64,000 bases of DNA from Francisella frigiditurris (GCF_001880225.1 NZ_CP009654.1:1116001-1180000); one strand, 5' to 3'. Shown: positions 17,976 to 27,541, counted from the stretch's first letter. Numbers and translations are program-made. Notes: generated from the letters alone by a model not told the origin.

Positions 17976-19163
17976 ATGGCTACTTTAAATAAGAAAATTC
18001 AAAATGTCACTCCATCATCAACAACAGCTATGGCGAAAGTTGCTAAGGACTTAGCTGAAAAAGGTCATGATGTTGTATCTTTAGCTATTGGCGAACCAGG
18101 ATTCTCTACTCCAGATGTTATAAAAAAAGCTGGTATAGAAGCAATAAATAATAACATCACAAAATATACAAATGTAGATGGTTTAAAAGAGCTAAGACAA
18201 GCTATAGTCGATAGATATAAAAGAAATTATGGAGCTTTATTTTCTGCTGATCAAGTTTGTATTTCTTCTGGTGCAAAGCATAGCCTACATAATATTTTTA
18301 ACTGTATATTAGAAGAGGGTGATGAAGCCATTTTCTTTGCCCCTTATTGGGTTTCTTATCCGGATATGATTAGTTTAACTGGAGCTAAACCAGTAGTTGT
18401 AAAAACAAAATTTGAAAATAATTTTGAAATTGATGTCGCAGAGCTAGAAACATACATTAATGAAAATACTAAAGCTATTATTATAAATAATCCTAATAAT
18501 CCAACAGGACTTATTTACTCGAAAGAGTGTATTGAAGCATTAGCTAATCTAATTAGAAAATATCCTAATATTTGGATTATAGGTGATGATATTTATGATG
18601 AATTATTCTTTGATAAAAGACCAACATTAATATCAGAAATTGCACCAGATTTGGCGGATAGATATGTTATAGCTAGTGGTGTTTCTAAAAATTACTCTAT
18701 GACTGGTTGGAGAGTTGGTTTTTCAATAGCTCCAGAATTTTTAAATAATGCTATTAAGAAGTTTCAATCACAATCTACTACTTGTGCTTGCTCAATATCT
18801 CAATATGCTGCTACTACAGCTATGAATATCCCAGAGGCTGATTTAAAAGTATTTATAGACTCATATAAAGAAAAAACTGATTTTGTTGCTAAAGCTCTAA
18901 AAGAAATGCCTCATATTGATGTCAAAAAAGCTCATGGAACATTTTATTTATTCCCTAGTTTAAAAGAGCTTTTAGCAAATACTAAATTTAATACAGACGC
19001 AGAGTTTTGTAGAGCTTTTTTACAAGAAGAGTTTGTTGCTATGATGCCAGGATCATCTTTTGGTCTTGAAGACTGTGCTAGAATTAGCTGTGCAAATAAA
19101 ATGTCAGAGCTAGAAGAAGCAATGAGAAGATTAAAAAGATTCATCATTAGACACACTAGCTAA
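17976..19163 (+). CDS. aspC: Aspartate aminotransferase (class I, PLP)
   Basis: Transfers the amino group between aspartate and 2-oxoglutarate. The 395-aa class I fold aminotransferase shows SLAIGEPGFSTP (35-46), NNPNNPTG (171-178) and the PLP-binding Lys238 in SGVSKNYSMTGWRVGF. The GEP and NNPNNPTG forms place it in the Ib subgroup, some members of which also act on aromatic or glutamate/prephenate substrates. It is probably co-transcribed with the amidotransferase 10 bp upstream. Confidence 0.92.
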   Translation: MATLNKKIQNVTPSSTTAMAKVAKDLAEKGHDVVSLAIGEPGFSTPDVIKKAGIEAINNNITKYTNVDGLKELRQAIVDRYKRNYGALFSADQVCISSGAKHSLHNIFNCILEEGDEAIFFAPYWVSYPDMISLTGAKPVVVKTKFENNFEIDVAELETYINENTKAIIINNPNNPTGLIYSKECIEALANLIRKYPNIWIIGDDIYDELFFDKRPTLISEIAPDLADRYVIASGVSKNYSMTGWRVGFSIAPEFLNNAIKKFQSQSTTCACSISQYAATTAMNIPEADLKVFIDSYKEKTDFVAKALKEMPHIDVKKAHGTFYLFPSLKELLANTKFNTDAEFCRAFLQEEFVAMMPGSSFGLEDCARISCANKMSELEEAMRRLKRFIIRHTS

Positions 19164-19213
19164 TCAGTGTTAAAATCTCTGTAAAATAATTCATCCTTAA
19201 GAATTCATTTCTA

Positions 19214-20107
19214 ATGAAAAAATGTGGTTATATTTCCATTATTGGTCGACCTAATGTAGGTAAATCAACTTTACTAAATAACATATTAAAGTATAAAGTT
19301 AGTATTACTTGTAGAAAGCCTCAGACTACTAGACATCAGATTACAGGTATCAAAACTATTGGAGATACTCAGTTTATATATGTGGATACTCCTGGAATTC
19401 ATAATAAAGAATCTAAAGCTATAAATAAGTTTATGAATAAAGCAGCTACGACAATGATAAAAGATGTTGATGTTATATTATTTGTAATTGAAATGGGTAA
19501 ATGGACCGAGCTAGAAGATAATATTGTAGTAAAGTTAAAAGATTCCAAAATCCCTATATTCTTAGTAGTAAATAAAGTAGATAAGAAAAAATCTATGGAA
19601 GCATCTATGTTTATAGAATCTGTAAAAAATAAATTAGATTTCTATGATGTTACTTATGTTTCTGCCAAACAAGGTCATAATATAAATGAATTAGAAGCTA
19701 AGATAGAAGGGCTTTTACCTGAAAGTGAATATTTTTTCTATGAAGAAGATCAAGTCACAGATAGAAGTGTTAAATTTATGGTTTCTGAAATTATTCGTGA
19801 AAAAATCATGAGAACTATTGGAAGTGAAGTTCCTTATCAAATAGCTGTAGAGATAGACAGCTACAAAGTTGACCAAGAAAGAAGTATTGTAGATATATAT
19901 GCTAGCATTTTGGTTGAGAGAGATAGTCAAAAAGGAATAGTTATTGGAGCGAAAGGAGCTAAGCTTAAAAAGATTGGTTCTGATTCTCGTATAGATATAG
20001 AATACCTTGTAGGAATGCAGGTAAATTTAAAAACTCATGTGAAAGTAAAATCAGGATGGTCTGATGATGATAGGGCACTTAAGTCACTTGGATATGATTT
20101 AATGTAG
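19214..20107 (+). CDS. era: GTPase Era
   Basis: A ribosome-assembly GTPase that binds the 3' end of 16S rRNA and couples 30S maturation to the cell cycle. The 297-aa protein has G1 GRPNVGKST (11-19), G2 region KPQTTRHQI, G3 DTPGIH, G4 NKVDKKKS, and the C-terminal KH domain with GIVIGAKGAKLKKIG. The length is normal. It is followed after 10 bp by a small membrane protein gene on the same strand. Confidence 0.97.
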   Translation: MKKCGYISIIGRPNVGKSTLLNNILKYKVSITCRKPQTTRHQITGIKTIGDTQFIYVDTPGIHNKESKAINKFMNKAATTMIKDVDVILFVIEMGKWTELEDNIVVKLKDSKIPIFLVVNKVDKKKSMEASMFIESVKNKLDFYDVTYVSAKQGHNINELEAKIEGLLPESEYFFYEEDQVTDRSVKFMVSEIIREKIMRTIGSEVPYQIAVEIDSYKVDQERSIVDIYASILVERDSQKGIVIGAKGAKLKKIGSDSRIDIEYLVGMQVNLKTHVKVKSGWSDDDRALKSLGYDLM

Positions 20108-20117
20108 CTCCTCTAAT

Positions 20118-20522
20118 ATGCCAGGGTCTACTATTCATTTAAAACAAGATAGAAAGTACAGGGTTTTTACTTATGCTTTTTGCTTAACATTAACTTCCTT
20201 TTTCTGTGTATATTATTTAAGTGGCATTATCTTATTAATTTCTATAATTATTATTTTAATATCTATTTTATTTACTCTTAAAAAGACGGATACTTTAGAT
20301 GCAATAGTATTACCAATAGATGATAGTTATTATGAGCTAATAGAAAATAAAGTAAAAACTAACTTTTGGTTAGTCAAAAGGAAAATAATAATAAGTGATT
20401 GGGTTTATATATTTTTCATGCAAGATGGTTCAAATAAAAAAATTAAAATTTGGTTACATAAATCAAACTTTGTAGAGAAAAATGATATAAGGACGTTAGC
20501 TAAAAATCTATTGCTGAGTTAA
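20118..20522 (+). CDS. YgfX/CptA-like small membrane protein
   Basis: 134 aa. Two adjacent hydrophobic helices (about residues 18-34 and 36-53) are followed by a cytosolic beta-rich domain ending WLHKSNFVEKNDIRTLAKNLLLS. The arrangement (two N-terminal helices, then a domain ending in a W-x-x-S-F-x-x-x-R-x-L pattern) resembles YgfX/CptA proteins, implicated in flavinylation or cell-division control in enterics. The resemblance is weak and the partner SdhE/YgfY gene is not adjacent. It overlaps nothing and is convergent with the hydroxylase gene. Confidence 0.5.
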   Translation: MPGSTIHLKQDRKYRVFTYAFCLTLTSFFCVYYLSGIILLISIIIILISILFTLKKTDTLDAIVLPIDDSYYELIENKVKTNFWLVKRKIIISDWVYIFFMQDGSNKKIKIWLHKSNFVEKNDIRTLAKNLLLS

Positions 20523-20532
20523 ATGTAAATAA

Positions 20533-21057
20533 TTACTTTGATTTCTTATTTTTAGTTCTAAAAACACTATCCCATAAAGGAAAAGTTACAGCGTAATTTG
20601 CTTTTTGATTATAATGATGAATAGCATGATATTTTTTATAGAAAAATAAGATAGAACCTTTTTTTGCTCTAATATGATGAGTTGCATGATGAATAAAGAA
20701 ATATAATAAAGATCCAATTAAAAAGCCACTAAATATTATACTTCCAAGTGCTAATCCAAATATAAAAAACAAAGGTAGAAACATACCAACTATATATATT
20801 GGTAAGGATATAAATGTTGGGTTACCAAAAAGCTCCATTGGAGAGTTATGGTGAATTCCATGCATTCTTTCTAAAAAAGGAAAGCTATGAAATAAAAACC
20901 TATGAACTAAATACTCAACAAATGTCCAGATAAGTAATCCTATAAAAAAACATACTATTATGACAAAAAAATTTTTAACAGGTAGTTTTTCAATACCTAA
21001 AATTAAGAAACCTAATATAAAAATTGGATAGATATAAAAATCACTCCAATAGCCCAT
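20533..21057 (-). CDS. Fatty acid hydroxylase / sterol desaturase superfamily protein
   Basis: A membrane di-iron hydroxylase of 174 aa with four hydrophobic segments. The histidine clusters that bind iron are plain: HRFLFH (52-57), HGIHH (65-69), HHATHH and YHAIHH. The last is followed by YAVTFPLWDSVF, typical of the family. Members hydroxylate acyl chains, for example 2-hydroxy or 3-hydroxy fatty acids of sphingolipids or lipid A; the substrate here is unknown. It appears monocistronic, convergent with the YgfX-like gene. Confidence 0.85.
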   Translation of the reverse strand: MGYWSDFYIYPIFILGFLILGIEKLPVKNFFVIIVCFFIGLLIWTFVEYLVHRFLFHSFPFLERMHGIHHNSPMELFGNPTFISLPIYIVGMFLPLFFIFGLALGSIIFSGFLIGSLLYFFIHHATHHIRAKKGSILFFYKKYHAIHHYNQKANYAVTFPLWDSVFRTKNKKSK

Positions 21058-21172
21058 GCGGCCTAATTTTTCTAAGTTAATAAAATCACCTATTAAGAGG
21101 GAATTAAAATCTAATCATACAGAATATCACAGGTAGCTTAACTCAACAATAGGAATATTAACTATTAACTAA

Positions 21173-21586
21173 CTATTCATTATTTTTAAAATTACATATA
21201 TCTAAAAGAGTATACTTCTCTAATCTTTTAATAAAATCATTTGTGGCTTGATGTAATATAGATTTAAGCTTACATTGAGGAAGAAGAAAACATTTTGGAT
21301 ATTTTTCAATAGAAAAGCATTCTACTATATTTAAGGGTTCGAGATCCTTAACTATCTTTGATAATTTTGACTCATAAGCTCCTTGAGATATGGATATTCC
21401 ACCATCTCTACCTTTATAACTTCTGATGTATTCTAAGTTAGAAAGATTATGTATAACTTTAGTGGCATGATTTAGTTTTATTCCTAAATTATCAGCCAGA
21501 TCTTTTGTTTTAAATTTACAAGAAGGGTTTGAGCCTAATATTATTAGAACTCTAAGAGAATAGTCTGTAAAAGATGTTAAATTCAT
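21173..21586 (-). CDS. nsrR: Rrf2-family NO-sensing repressor NsrR
   Basis: An iron-sulfur transcriptional repressor of the NsrR branch of Rrf2. From the ATG complementing 21584-21586 (SD AAGGAAAG) it is 137 aa and starts MNLTSFTDYSLRVLI, the family N-terminus. The winged-helix includes LADNLGIKLNHATKVIHNL and YKGRDGGISIS. Three cysteines (Cys90, Cys99, Cys105) sit where NsrR ligates its cluster. An upstream in-frame ATG would add 21 residues that do not match the family. It is divergent from hmp, with a perfect NsrR operator between them; nitric oxide would damage the cluster and relieve repression. Confidence 0.92.
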   Translation of the reverse strand: MNLTSFTDYSLRVLIILGSNPSCKFKTKDLADNLGIKLNHATKVIHNLSNLEYIRSYKGRDGGISISQGAYESKLSKIVKDLEPLNIVECFSIEKYPKCFLLPQCKLKSILHQATNDFIKRLEKYTLLDICNFKNNE

Positions 21587-21613
21587 GAAAACTTTCCTTA
21601 AATTACTTATAGA

Positions 21614-21642
21614 AGTATAAAATATATTTGCATTAAACATAA
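21614..21642 (-). promoter_or_regulatory. Predicted nsrR promoter
   Basis: On the minus strand a consensus -10 TATACT (complement of 21614-21619) lies 17 bp from a weak -35 TTATGT (complement of 21637-21642). The -35 touches the NsrR operator, which would allow autoregulation. Confidence 0.45.
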
Positions 21643-21656
21643 TATGCATTTAAAAT
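21628..21656 (+). promoter_or_regulatory. Predicted hmp promoter
   Basis: TTGCAT (21628-21633), a 17-bp spacer and TAAAAT (21651-21656). The -10 and downstream part of the spacer lie inside the NsrR operator, the arrangement expected for direct repression. Confidence 0.55.
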
Positions 21657-21663
21657 GCATATT
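21641..21663 (+). promoter_or_regulatory. NsrR operator (perfect 11-1-11 inverted repeat)
   Basis: Arms AATATGCATTT and AAATGCATATT are exact reverse complements around a single central A. This is the known NsrR recognition pattern (two 11-bp half-sites with one spacer base). It lies between divergent nsrR and hmp and overlaps the predicted -10 of hmp. Confidence 0.9.
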
Positions 21664-21691
21664 ATAGCGTATGAGTATAAAAGGATCTATT

Positions 21692-22861
21692 ATGTTAAGT
21701 CAAAATACTATAGATATAATAAAAACAACTATTCCTATATTAGAAGAAAATGGAATAGCACTAACCAAATATTTTTATCATAGAATGTTTGTTAATAATC
21801 CAGAAATTAAAAAATTTTTTAATCAAGCACACCAAGAAAATAATTCCCAACAAGAAGCTTTAGCTGTTGCTATTTTAGCTTATGCTAAGAACATTGATAA
21901 TTTAGATGCACTAGGAAGTGCTATTGAATTGATATCTCAGAAACATGCTTCTTTACAAATAAAACCTGAACACTATCCTATAGTTGGTAATAATTTAATA
22001 GAATCAATTAAAGAAGTTTTAAATTTAGACAGTAGTAGTAACATTATTTTAGCATGGGAAGATGCTTATAGATTTTTAGCCAATATTCTTATAGGTCGTG
22101 AAAAAAAACTTTATGATGAAAATTTAGAGAAATATGGCTGGGATGGTTTTGAGAACTTCAAGATAATAAAAAAAGAACATGAAAGCTCAACCGCTTGTTC
22201 ATTTTATCTAAAAAATGATAGGTTTAAAAAAATTAATTTCAAACCTGGTCAATACGTTACAGTAAGGTTTCCATATCAAGACACTACAACAATGAGAAAC
22301 TATAGCATTTCATCTGCAACTGGTGAGGATTATCTAAGAATAACTGTTAAAAAAGAAACTAAAGGTAGTATATCCAATTATTTACACAATGAAATAAAAG
22401 AGCACGATAATGTAGAAGTCTCTACACCATATGGAGAGTTTTTCTTAGATCTAAATCAAACTAATAATAAACCAATTGTTTTAATATCAGCAGGTATTGG
22501 AATCACTCCTTTAATGAGTATGCTTTTGTCAGAACTAAAAACTAATAATAGAAGAGAAATACTCTTTATTTGTGGTAAAAAAAATAAAGCAGAACACTCT
22601 TTTGCAGAAATATTAAAAAATTTAGCAAAAGAGAACTCAAGGTTAAAAACTATTTTCTTCTATGAGAATGGAGAGTCTAAAACAGCTAAACAGGGATTAA
22701 TAGATTTAGCTGTAGTAAAAGATATGTTAGGAACAAATGATGCTCAATACTTTTTCTGTGGACCTAAAAACTTTATGCTTTCTATACAAGAGAGATTATT
22801 AAATAACGGTGTAAATTCTAACGATATTCACTTTGAATTTTTTGGATCAAAAAATGTTTAA
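21692..22861 (+). CDS. hmp: Flavohemoglobin, nitric oxide dioxygenase
   Basis: Oxidises nitric oxide to nitrate with O2 and NAD(P)H. From ATG 21692 (SD AAGGAT) it is 389 aa. The globin domain (1-140) has Tyr29, Gln53 and proximal His85 in KHASLQIKPEHYPIVG. The FAD domain follows with RNYSISSATG, then the NAD domain with SAGIGITPLMSMLLSEL and FFCGPKNFM. An ATG at 21671 lies closer to the operator and lacks an SD, so the later start is preferred. It is paired with divergent nsrR and its operator, forming a complete NO-detoxification switch. Confidence 0.96.
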   Translation: MLSQNTIDIIKTTIPILEENGIALTKYFYHRMFVNNPEIKKFFNQAHQENNSQQEALAVAILAYAKNIDNLDALGSAIELISQKHASLQIKPEHYPIVGNNLIESIKEVLNLDSSSNIILAWEDAYRFLANILIGREKKLYDENLEKYGWDGFENFKIIKKEHESSTACSFYLKNDRFKKINFKPGQYVTVRFPYQDTTTMRNYSISSATGEDYLRITVKKETKGSISNYLHNEIKEHDNVEVSTPYGEFFLDLNQTNNKPIVLISAGIGITPLMSMLLSELKTNNRREILFICGKKNKAEHSFAEILKNLAKENSRLKTIFFYENGESKTAKQGLIDLAVVKDMLGTNDAQYFFCGPKNFMLSIQERLLNNGVNSNDIHFEFFGSKNV

Positions 22862-22863
22862 CT

Positions 22864-24537
22864 TTATAAACTAACCGGGAGCTTACCAACAGCTTCATTT
22901 ATAAGCTTTCCACTAGGCTTAGCAAAGATAGTTATAAGGCCTGCTAAAATATTTATTTCTAAATTAGTTTTTGTATAGTTAGTTTGGTCCATTGATGTAG
23001 CACCATATATACAAACATAGTTCTCTACATTATCTATATAATTAATATCGTATGGAGTAAGGGCAGCTATGTTCACTGATTTACCTTTAGATAATTTATT
23101 AATATTACTATAGATAGAGTTACTTTCTTTTAAGCTTTCAGAAACTATTAAAACTAGATCGGCTTCTTTTATAATTTGCTCTAAGTTCTCGTTTAGATTT
23201 TTAGTAGAGATGTTTATATGACAATCATTATCAATAGCTAACTTATTTAATAATCTAGAGAATGCCTCTAATCTAGCATTATCTGAGTCTATAATTAAAA
23301 CGTTCATATTTTCTCTAAAAGAGTAGGGAAGTAAGCTACTATTTTTTACGATAGTCGTTGCCTTCTTAGCTATTTCCAATTCAACCTTCTTATGATGGTT
23401 AGAACCAACTATATTGTTTGCTAAGTTTATCTGATCTTCTTTTGATAAAGTGAATAGAGGGTTGCTATTAAGCTTTTTTTCTTTTTTAAATTTAATAATT
23501 CTATCAAAAGACTCATCAACTCTTTTCGCGAAGTTAGAGTCACTATGGTATTCATTTTCAAGAGCTATAAAAAGATTTTCTATTTTTGAAATATCATCTT
23601 CTGACCAAACTCTAACTGGCATTACAGCGATATCTGTACCAGCTAAAATAGTTTTTTTAACAGCTTCAACAGGATTTAAGCTTGAGCTTATAGCTTTCAT
23701 ATCCATAGCATCTGTTACAATCAAACCTTTAAATTTAAGTTTTTCTCTGAGCAGTTCTGTAGTTATCTTATAAGATAATGACGCTGGTAAAAAGGCTTCT
23801 CCATTGACTGATTTGAATTTAGTCTCATCTAGAGCTGGCACACTAATGTGAGCTGTCATAACTACATCTTCATTATCCTTACATAAATTAATATATGGAT
23901 ATAACTCAACATCTTCTAAAGCTTTCAGATCAGCGTCTATAGTGACAAGTCCTAAATGAGTATCTAGAGCGGTGTTTCCATGTCCAGGAAAATGTTTTAA
24001 ACATGGTATGATATTAGCTTCTTTATAACCTTCAATACTAGCTCTAGCCATTTCTGTAACCATTTCTGGATTATCTGAATAAGCTCTAACACCAATTATT
24101 GGATTTTTAGGATTAGAATTTATATCAACCACTGGAGCAAAGTTTAAATTTATACCTAAAGAATACAGCTCATCACCAATAAGCTTAGATAGTATTTTTG
24201 CATTTTCAGGATTAGCTGTAGCACCAAGAGCCATGTTTCCACAAGTGCTAGTTCCTTGCTTTAGTCGATTAACTCTACCACCTTCTTGATCTACTCCAAA
24301 TAAAATAGGAATGTTAGAACTATTTTGTAAATCTCTTAATAGAGAGATAACCTGCTCATTTGATTCTATATTTTCTCTAAAAAGTATAAATCCACCTAAG
24401 TTATATTTTTCAAATAGATTACAAACTTTTTCATTAGCTTGCTTAAATGGTAAAGGTTTATTAGAGTCATCATGTCCCCAATAGCGAAAATCCATCATTA
24501 TAAGTTGACCAATTTTATTTCGTATAGAATTTGGCAT
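22864..24537 (-). CDS. nagZ: Glycoside hydrolase family 3, NagZ-type beta-N-acetylglucosaminidase
   Basis: Probably removes GlcNAc from muropeptides during peptidoglycan recycling. The 557-aa protein has the GH3 barrel with GVDQEGGRVNRL (81-92), the NagZ signature KHFPGHG (181-187) followed by the catalytic Asp192-x-His194 dyad, and nucleophile Asp276 in VTDAMDM. A second alpha/beta domain of about 200 residues follows (ATTIVKNSSLLPYSF onward). The enteric NagZ is about 340 aa, so this is the longer two-domain form seen in Gram-positives. No signal peptide is present. It is convergent with hmp (2-bp gap). Confidence 0.88.
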   Translation of the reverse strand: MPNSIRNKIGQLIMMDFRYWGHDDSNKPLPFKQANEKVCNLFEKYNLGGFILFRENIESNEQVISLLRDLQNSSNIPILFGVDQEGGRVNRLKQGTSTCGNMALGATANPENAKILSKLIGDELYSLGINLNFAPVVDINSNPKNPIIGVRAYSDNPEMVTEMARASIEGYKEANIIPCLKHFPGHGNTALDTHLGLVTIDADLKALEDVELYPYINLCKDNEDVVMTAHISVPALDETKFKSVNGEAFLPASLSYKITTELLREKLKFKGLIVTDAMDMKAISSSLNPVEAVKKTILAGTDIAVMPVRVWSEDDISKIENLFIALENEYHSDSNFAKRVDESFDRIIKFKKEKKLNSNPLFTLSKEDQINLANNIVGSNHHKKVELEIAKKATTIVKNSSLLPYSFRENMNVLIIDSDNARLEAFSRLLNKLAIDNDCHINISTKNLNENLEQIIKEADLVLIVSESLKESNSIYSNINKLSKGKSVNIAALTPYDINYIDNVENYVCIYGATSMDQTNYTKTNLEINILAGLITIFAKPSGKLINEAVGKLPVSL

Positions 24538-24608
24538 TTTATTAAAAATAATAAAGAAATAAATTATATTGATAATCTTAGCATAGAGAAATTTTTATGA
24601 TACTAAAT

Positions 24609-25394
24609 TTACATGCCCCAACCATGACTTACTAAAATTTTTTGGCCTGTTAGAGCATTTGTTTTGAATCCCGCTAAAAATATAGCAGTATCAGCAATAT
24701 CTTGAACTGTGGTGAACTCACCATCAACAGTGCCTCCAAGCATAATATTTTTCATAACTTCTTCTTCAGAGATGTTTAGCTCTTTGGCTTGTTCTGGAAT
24801 TTGCTTTTCTACTAAAGGAGTCATTACAAAACCTGGTCCAATCAAGTTCGATGAGATATTATGTTCAGCACCTTCTTTTGCTAGAGCTCTTACAAAACCA
24901 ACTTGTGCATGTTTAGCTGCAACGTAGGCTGCTTTATTTTTTGAAGCAAGGACTGAATGTACAGAGCCTACAACTATAATTCTACCACCAGTTTTTAGTT
25001 CAATCATATGTCTCATAGCTGCTTGAGTTACCAATAAAGTACCCGTCATATGGATATCAAATAATTTTTTCCAAGAAGATACACTAAAATCAACAATAGG
25101 TGAGATTATCTGAATACCTGCATTATTAATAACAGTATCGATGCGACCAAATTTTTTAACAGTTTCATCAACTCCTTCTTTAACTTGAGCTTCATCAACA
25201 ACATTCATTTGTACTGCTAAAGTTTCAACCTTATTCTCTTTAGCAATTTCTTCTGCTACCTGCTTAGACTTTTCTAAATCTAAATCAGCTATTACAACTT
25301 TGGCGCCTTGTTTGGCAAATTCTTTAGCCATTCCCAAACCAAGACCAGAAGCAGCACCTGTAATCAAAACAACTTTATTCTTAACATTAGACAT
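24609..25394 (-). CDS. bdhA: 3-hydroxybutyrate dehydrogenase (SDR)
   Basis: Oxidises D-3-hydroxybutyrate to acetoacetate with NAD+. The 261-aa classical SDR has TGAASGLGLGMAKEF (14-28), NNAGIQ, the catalytic Ser in VVGSVHSVLASK and Tyr-x3-Lys in AAYVAAKHAQ. The C-terminal GQKILVSHGWGM is the typical ending of 3-hydroxybutyrate dehydrogenases and supports the substrate call. No PHB synthase is nearby, so it may serve ketone body use from the host or environment. It is preceded by a GGAAGAG SD. Confidence 0.87.
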   Translation of the reverse strand: MSNVKNKVVLITGAASGLGLGMAKEFAKQGAKVVIADLDLEKSKQVAEEIAKENKVETLAVQMNVVDEAQVKEGVDETVKKFGRIDTVINNAGIQIISPIVDFSVSSWKKLFDIHMTGTLLVTQAAMRHMIELKTGGRIIVVGSVHSVLASKNKAAYVAAKHAQVGFVRALAKEGAEHNISSNLIGPGFVMTPLVEKQIPEQAKELNISEEEVMKNIMLGGTVDGEFTTVQDIADTAIFLAGFKTNALTGQKILVSHGWGM

Positions 25395-25505
25395 AACTCT
25401 TCCTTAAAAGTTAATAAAAGCTTCAACAAAATTATATATTATGACTAGATTAGTTAGAAGTAAGGTTTATCATATTAATATTCATAAAATAAAAAATGAC
25501 ATATT

Positions 25506-26519
25506 GTGATTAGAAAGCCTATATTTATTTTAGAGGGAATTAAAATAACCACTTTTTGTATTATTAGTGCAGCGGTTTTTACCTTTCTAGGATTAGACCA
25601 TCATTCTTTATTAATATTATTTAATATGTCTGTTATGTTTACAGTTGCTACATTTTCACCTAGTAAAAAACCATTGTCACTACTTATTGAAGGAGCTGGA
25701 ATTATAATAATTTCAACATTAGTTGGAGGAATAATAAGCTTTTACCTACCAGAGTTATCTGGTTTAATTACTATTTGTTATGGCACTTTAGCCTTCTTGA
25801 TTCCTAGGTTTAAAAGCCAGTCTAATATATTTATTATTGGCGCATTAGTGTTTTCTATTTCTGTAGCATTCCCTTTTGATTTCTATAAAGCTTCTATACT
25901 TGCTCTATGCTCTATCATATTAATTATTATATTTTTACTAACTTATTGGATATTTGATAAACACATCATTTATAGATCAAGAACTTACTATAAAAAAATA
26001 TATAACTCACAACGATACACTTTGTCATTAATATGCTTTAGCTCACTTGTAATAGCAACATTTATAACCTCTTACCTAAAACATTTTAATGAAGTAGGGC
26101 ATTTGTATTGGATTAATATTACAATTTTAGCTATATTGCAAAGCTCTTCAGAAGGTATGATACGTAAAACTGCAATAACTAGAATAGTTGTTAATGCTAT
26201 AGGTGCTTTTATTATTATTTTCTTAATGTCTTTTATAATGCCTAACATTTTTTGGATTAATTTCATATTTTTATCTTTACTTTTATTTGGAATATTTGCA
26301 ATAGGGTATTCTTTCTCAACTAGGACTCTTTTAATTGAAATGTTTGTGTTGTCACTTACGCACTTATTGGGTCAATATCACCATATATTATCTATAGATA
26401 GAATTTTATTAACTATGATAGGTGGAAGCTTAGTTATAATTACAGGATTTATTGTTACTAGGTTTATAAAGAATAATGACAAAGAAGAAACGATAGAGCA
26501 TCAAACTTTCTCAGTTTAA
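25506..26519 (+). CDS. FUSC-like multi-pass membrane protein
   Basis: 337 aa with about ten hydrophobic segments in two blocks of four to five, separated by a cytosolic loop (FDKHIIYRSRTYYKKIYNSQRY, about residues 151-172). The second block contains the pattern GMIRKTAITRIVVNAIGAF, similar to the RxxxRxxGTxxGA helix of fusaric-acid-resistance and YccC-like proteins. It is likely an efflux or envelope permease with unknown substrate. The start is a GTG at 25506 with little SD support. Its last four bases overlap the convergent AI-2E transporter gene. Confidence 0.65.
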   Translation: MIRKPIFILEGIKITTFCIISAAVFTFLGLDHHSLLILFNMSVMFTVATFSPSKKPLSLLIEGAGIIIISTLVGGIISFYLPELSGLITICYGTLAFLIPRFKSQSNIFIIGALVFSISVAFPFDFYKASILALCSIILIIIFLLTYWIFDKHIIYRSRTYYKKIYNSQRYTLSLICFSSLVIATFITSYLKHFNEVGHLYWINITILAILQSSSEGMIRKTAITRIVVNAIGAFIIIFLMSFIMPNIFWINFIFLSLLLFGIFAIGYSFSTRTLLIEMFVLSLTHLLGQYHHILSIDRILLTMIGGSLVIITGFIVTRFIKNNDKEETIEHQTFSV

Positions 26520-27541
26520 ATTTTCTCACTCTCACTCATAGCTTTTTGAATACCTACAAATACTACGTTAAATATAACTGGTCCTAAAAATATTCCAATA
26601 ATTCCAAAAGCCTCTATACCTCCCATGATTCCTAGTAAAGATGCTACAAAGCTGAGCTTCATTTCTTTATTAATAATCTTAGGTGAAATAACATTATCTG
26701 TAATCATATTTAGAGTAAAACCTATCACTAGAAGTATTATGGCTTTTGTTAATCCAAATAATACAAACACACCGATGCTTAAGAAAACATAAACTATTGT
26801 CACCATGAAAGGTATCATAGCTCCTAATGCTGTAATAAAAGCAAATAATATAGGACTAGGAATGCCAAGAGCAAAATAAACTATACCCATAATAATACCA
26901 GTTAGAGATGCCGTAGTTAGGACAGCTAAACTAACTCTTCTTGTTGTATTAACTGTAGTTATTAAGAATTTATTCCCATCTTCAAAATCCTTTAACACAA
27001 CTCTATCAAAGAATTTTTCTAAAGCAGTGCTACTTACTAAAAACTGGTATACCAACAATAGGGTAATAATAAAATTAGTTGCTAAGCTTACTCCTGTTGA
27101 TCCAACGTATTTAACAGTTGGTAGAAGGGTGTCTAAATGAGAAGCAATTTTAGCCTTATCCTTTTGTACAGATATAAGAAACTTATGTAGTTGATCTTTA
27201 GCATAATCACCTATGTAAGGAATTCTACTTAGATGCTCTTCTAAGCTATTAAAAAACTGAGATAATGACTCTATGTTTTTCACATAAATAATAGCTTCAC
27301 TTATTGCATAAGAAACTATCAAGAATAGTGGTATAAAAACACACAGGAGTATACCCATAACTATTAGAAAACTACTCTTTCCTTTTCCTATATGTTTTTC
27401 AAGCTTTTGTTGAATAGGAAAAAGCATTATTGCTAATAGTCCAGCAAATAAAAATGCGTAGACAAATGGATATAAAATCCAAACAGCTAAAGAACCTACA
27501 GCAAGGATAATTCCTAATTTCTTAATAGTTGAGTAATCCAT
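26516..27541 (-). CDS. AI-2E family transporter (PerM/YdiK-like)
   Basis: A 341-aa inner-membrane protein with about eight hydrophobic segments. It has the family architecture: two N-terminal helix pairs, a soluble region (LSQFFNSLEEHLSRIPYIGDYAKDQLHKFL), and a C-terminal block with LGAMIPFMVTIVYVFLSIGVF and NVISPKIINKEMKLSF. Family names refer to AI-2 export, but many members are Na+/H+ antiporters or of unknown function. No quorum-sensing genes are adjacent. Confidence 0.85.
   Translation of the reverse strand: MDYSTIKKLGIILAVGSLAVWILYPFVYAFLFAGLLAIMLFPIQQKLEKHIGKGKSSFLIVMGILLCVFIPLFLIVSYAISEAIIYVKNIESLSQFFNSLEEHLSRIPYIGDYAKDQLHKFLISVQKDKAKIASHLDTLLPTVKYVGSTGVSLATNFIITLLLVYQFLVSSTALEKFFDRVVLKDFEDGNKFLITTVNTTRRVSLAVLTTASLTGIIMGIVYFALGIPSPILFAFITALGAMIPFMVTIVYVFLSIGVFVLFGLTKAIILLVIGFTLNMITDNVISPKIINKEMKLSFVASLLGIMGGIEAFGIIGIFLGPVIFNVVFVGIQKAMSESEKI

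Noticed and set aside
21671..21691. Earlier ATG for hmp at 21671
   Set aside because: It sits just 8 bp after the operator with no SD; ATG 21692 has AAGGAT and gives the normal N-terminus.
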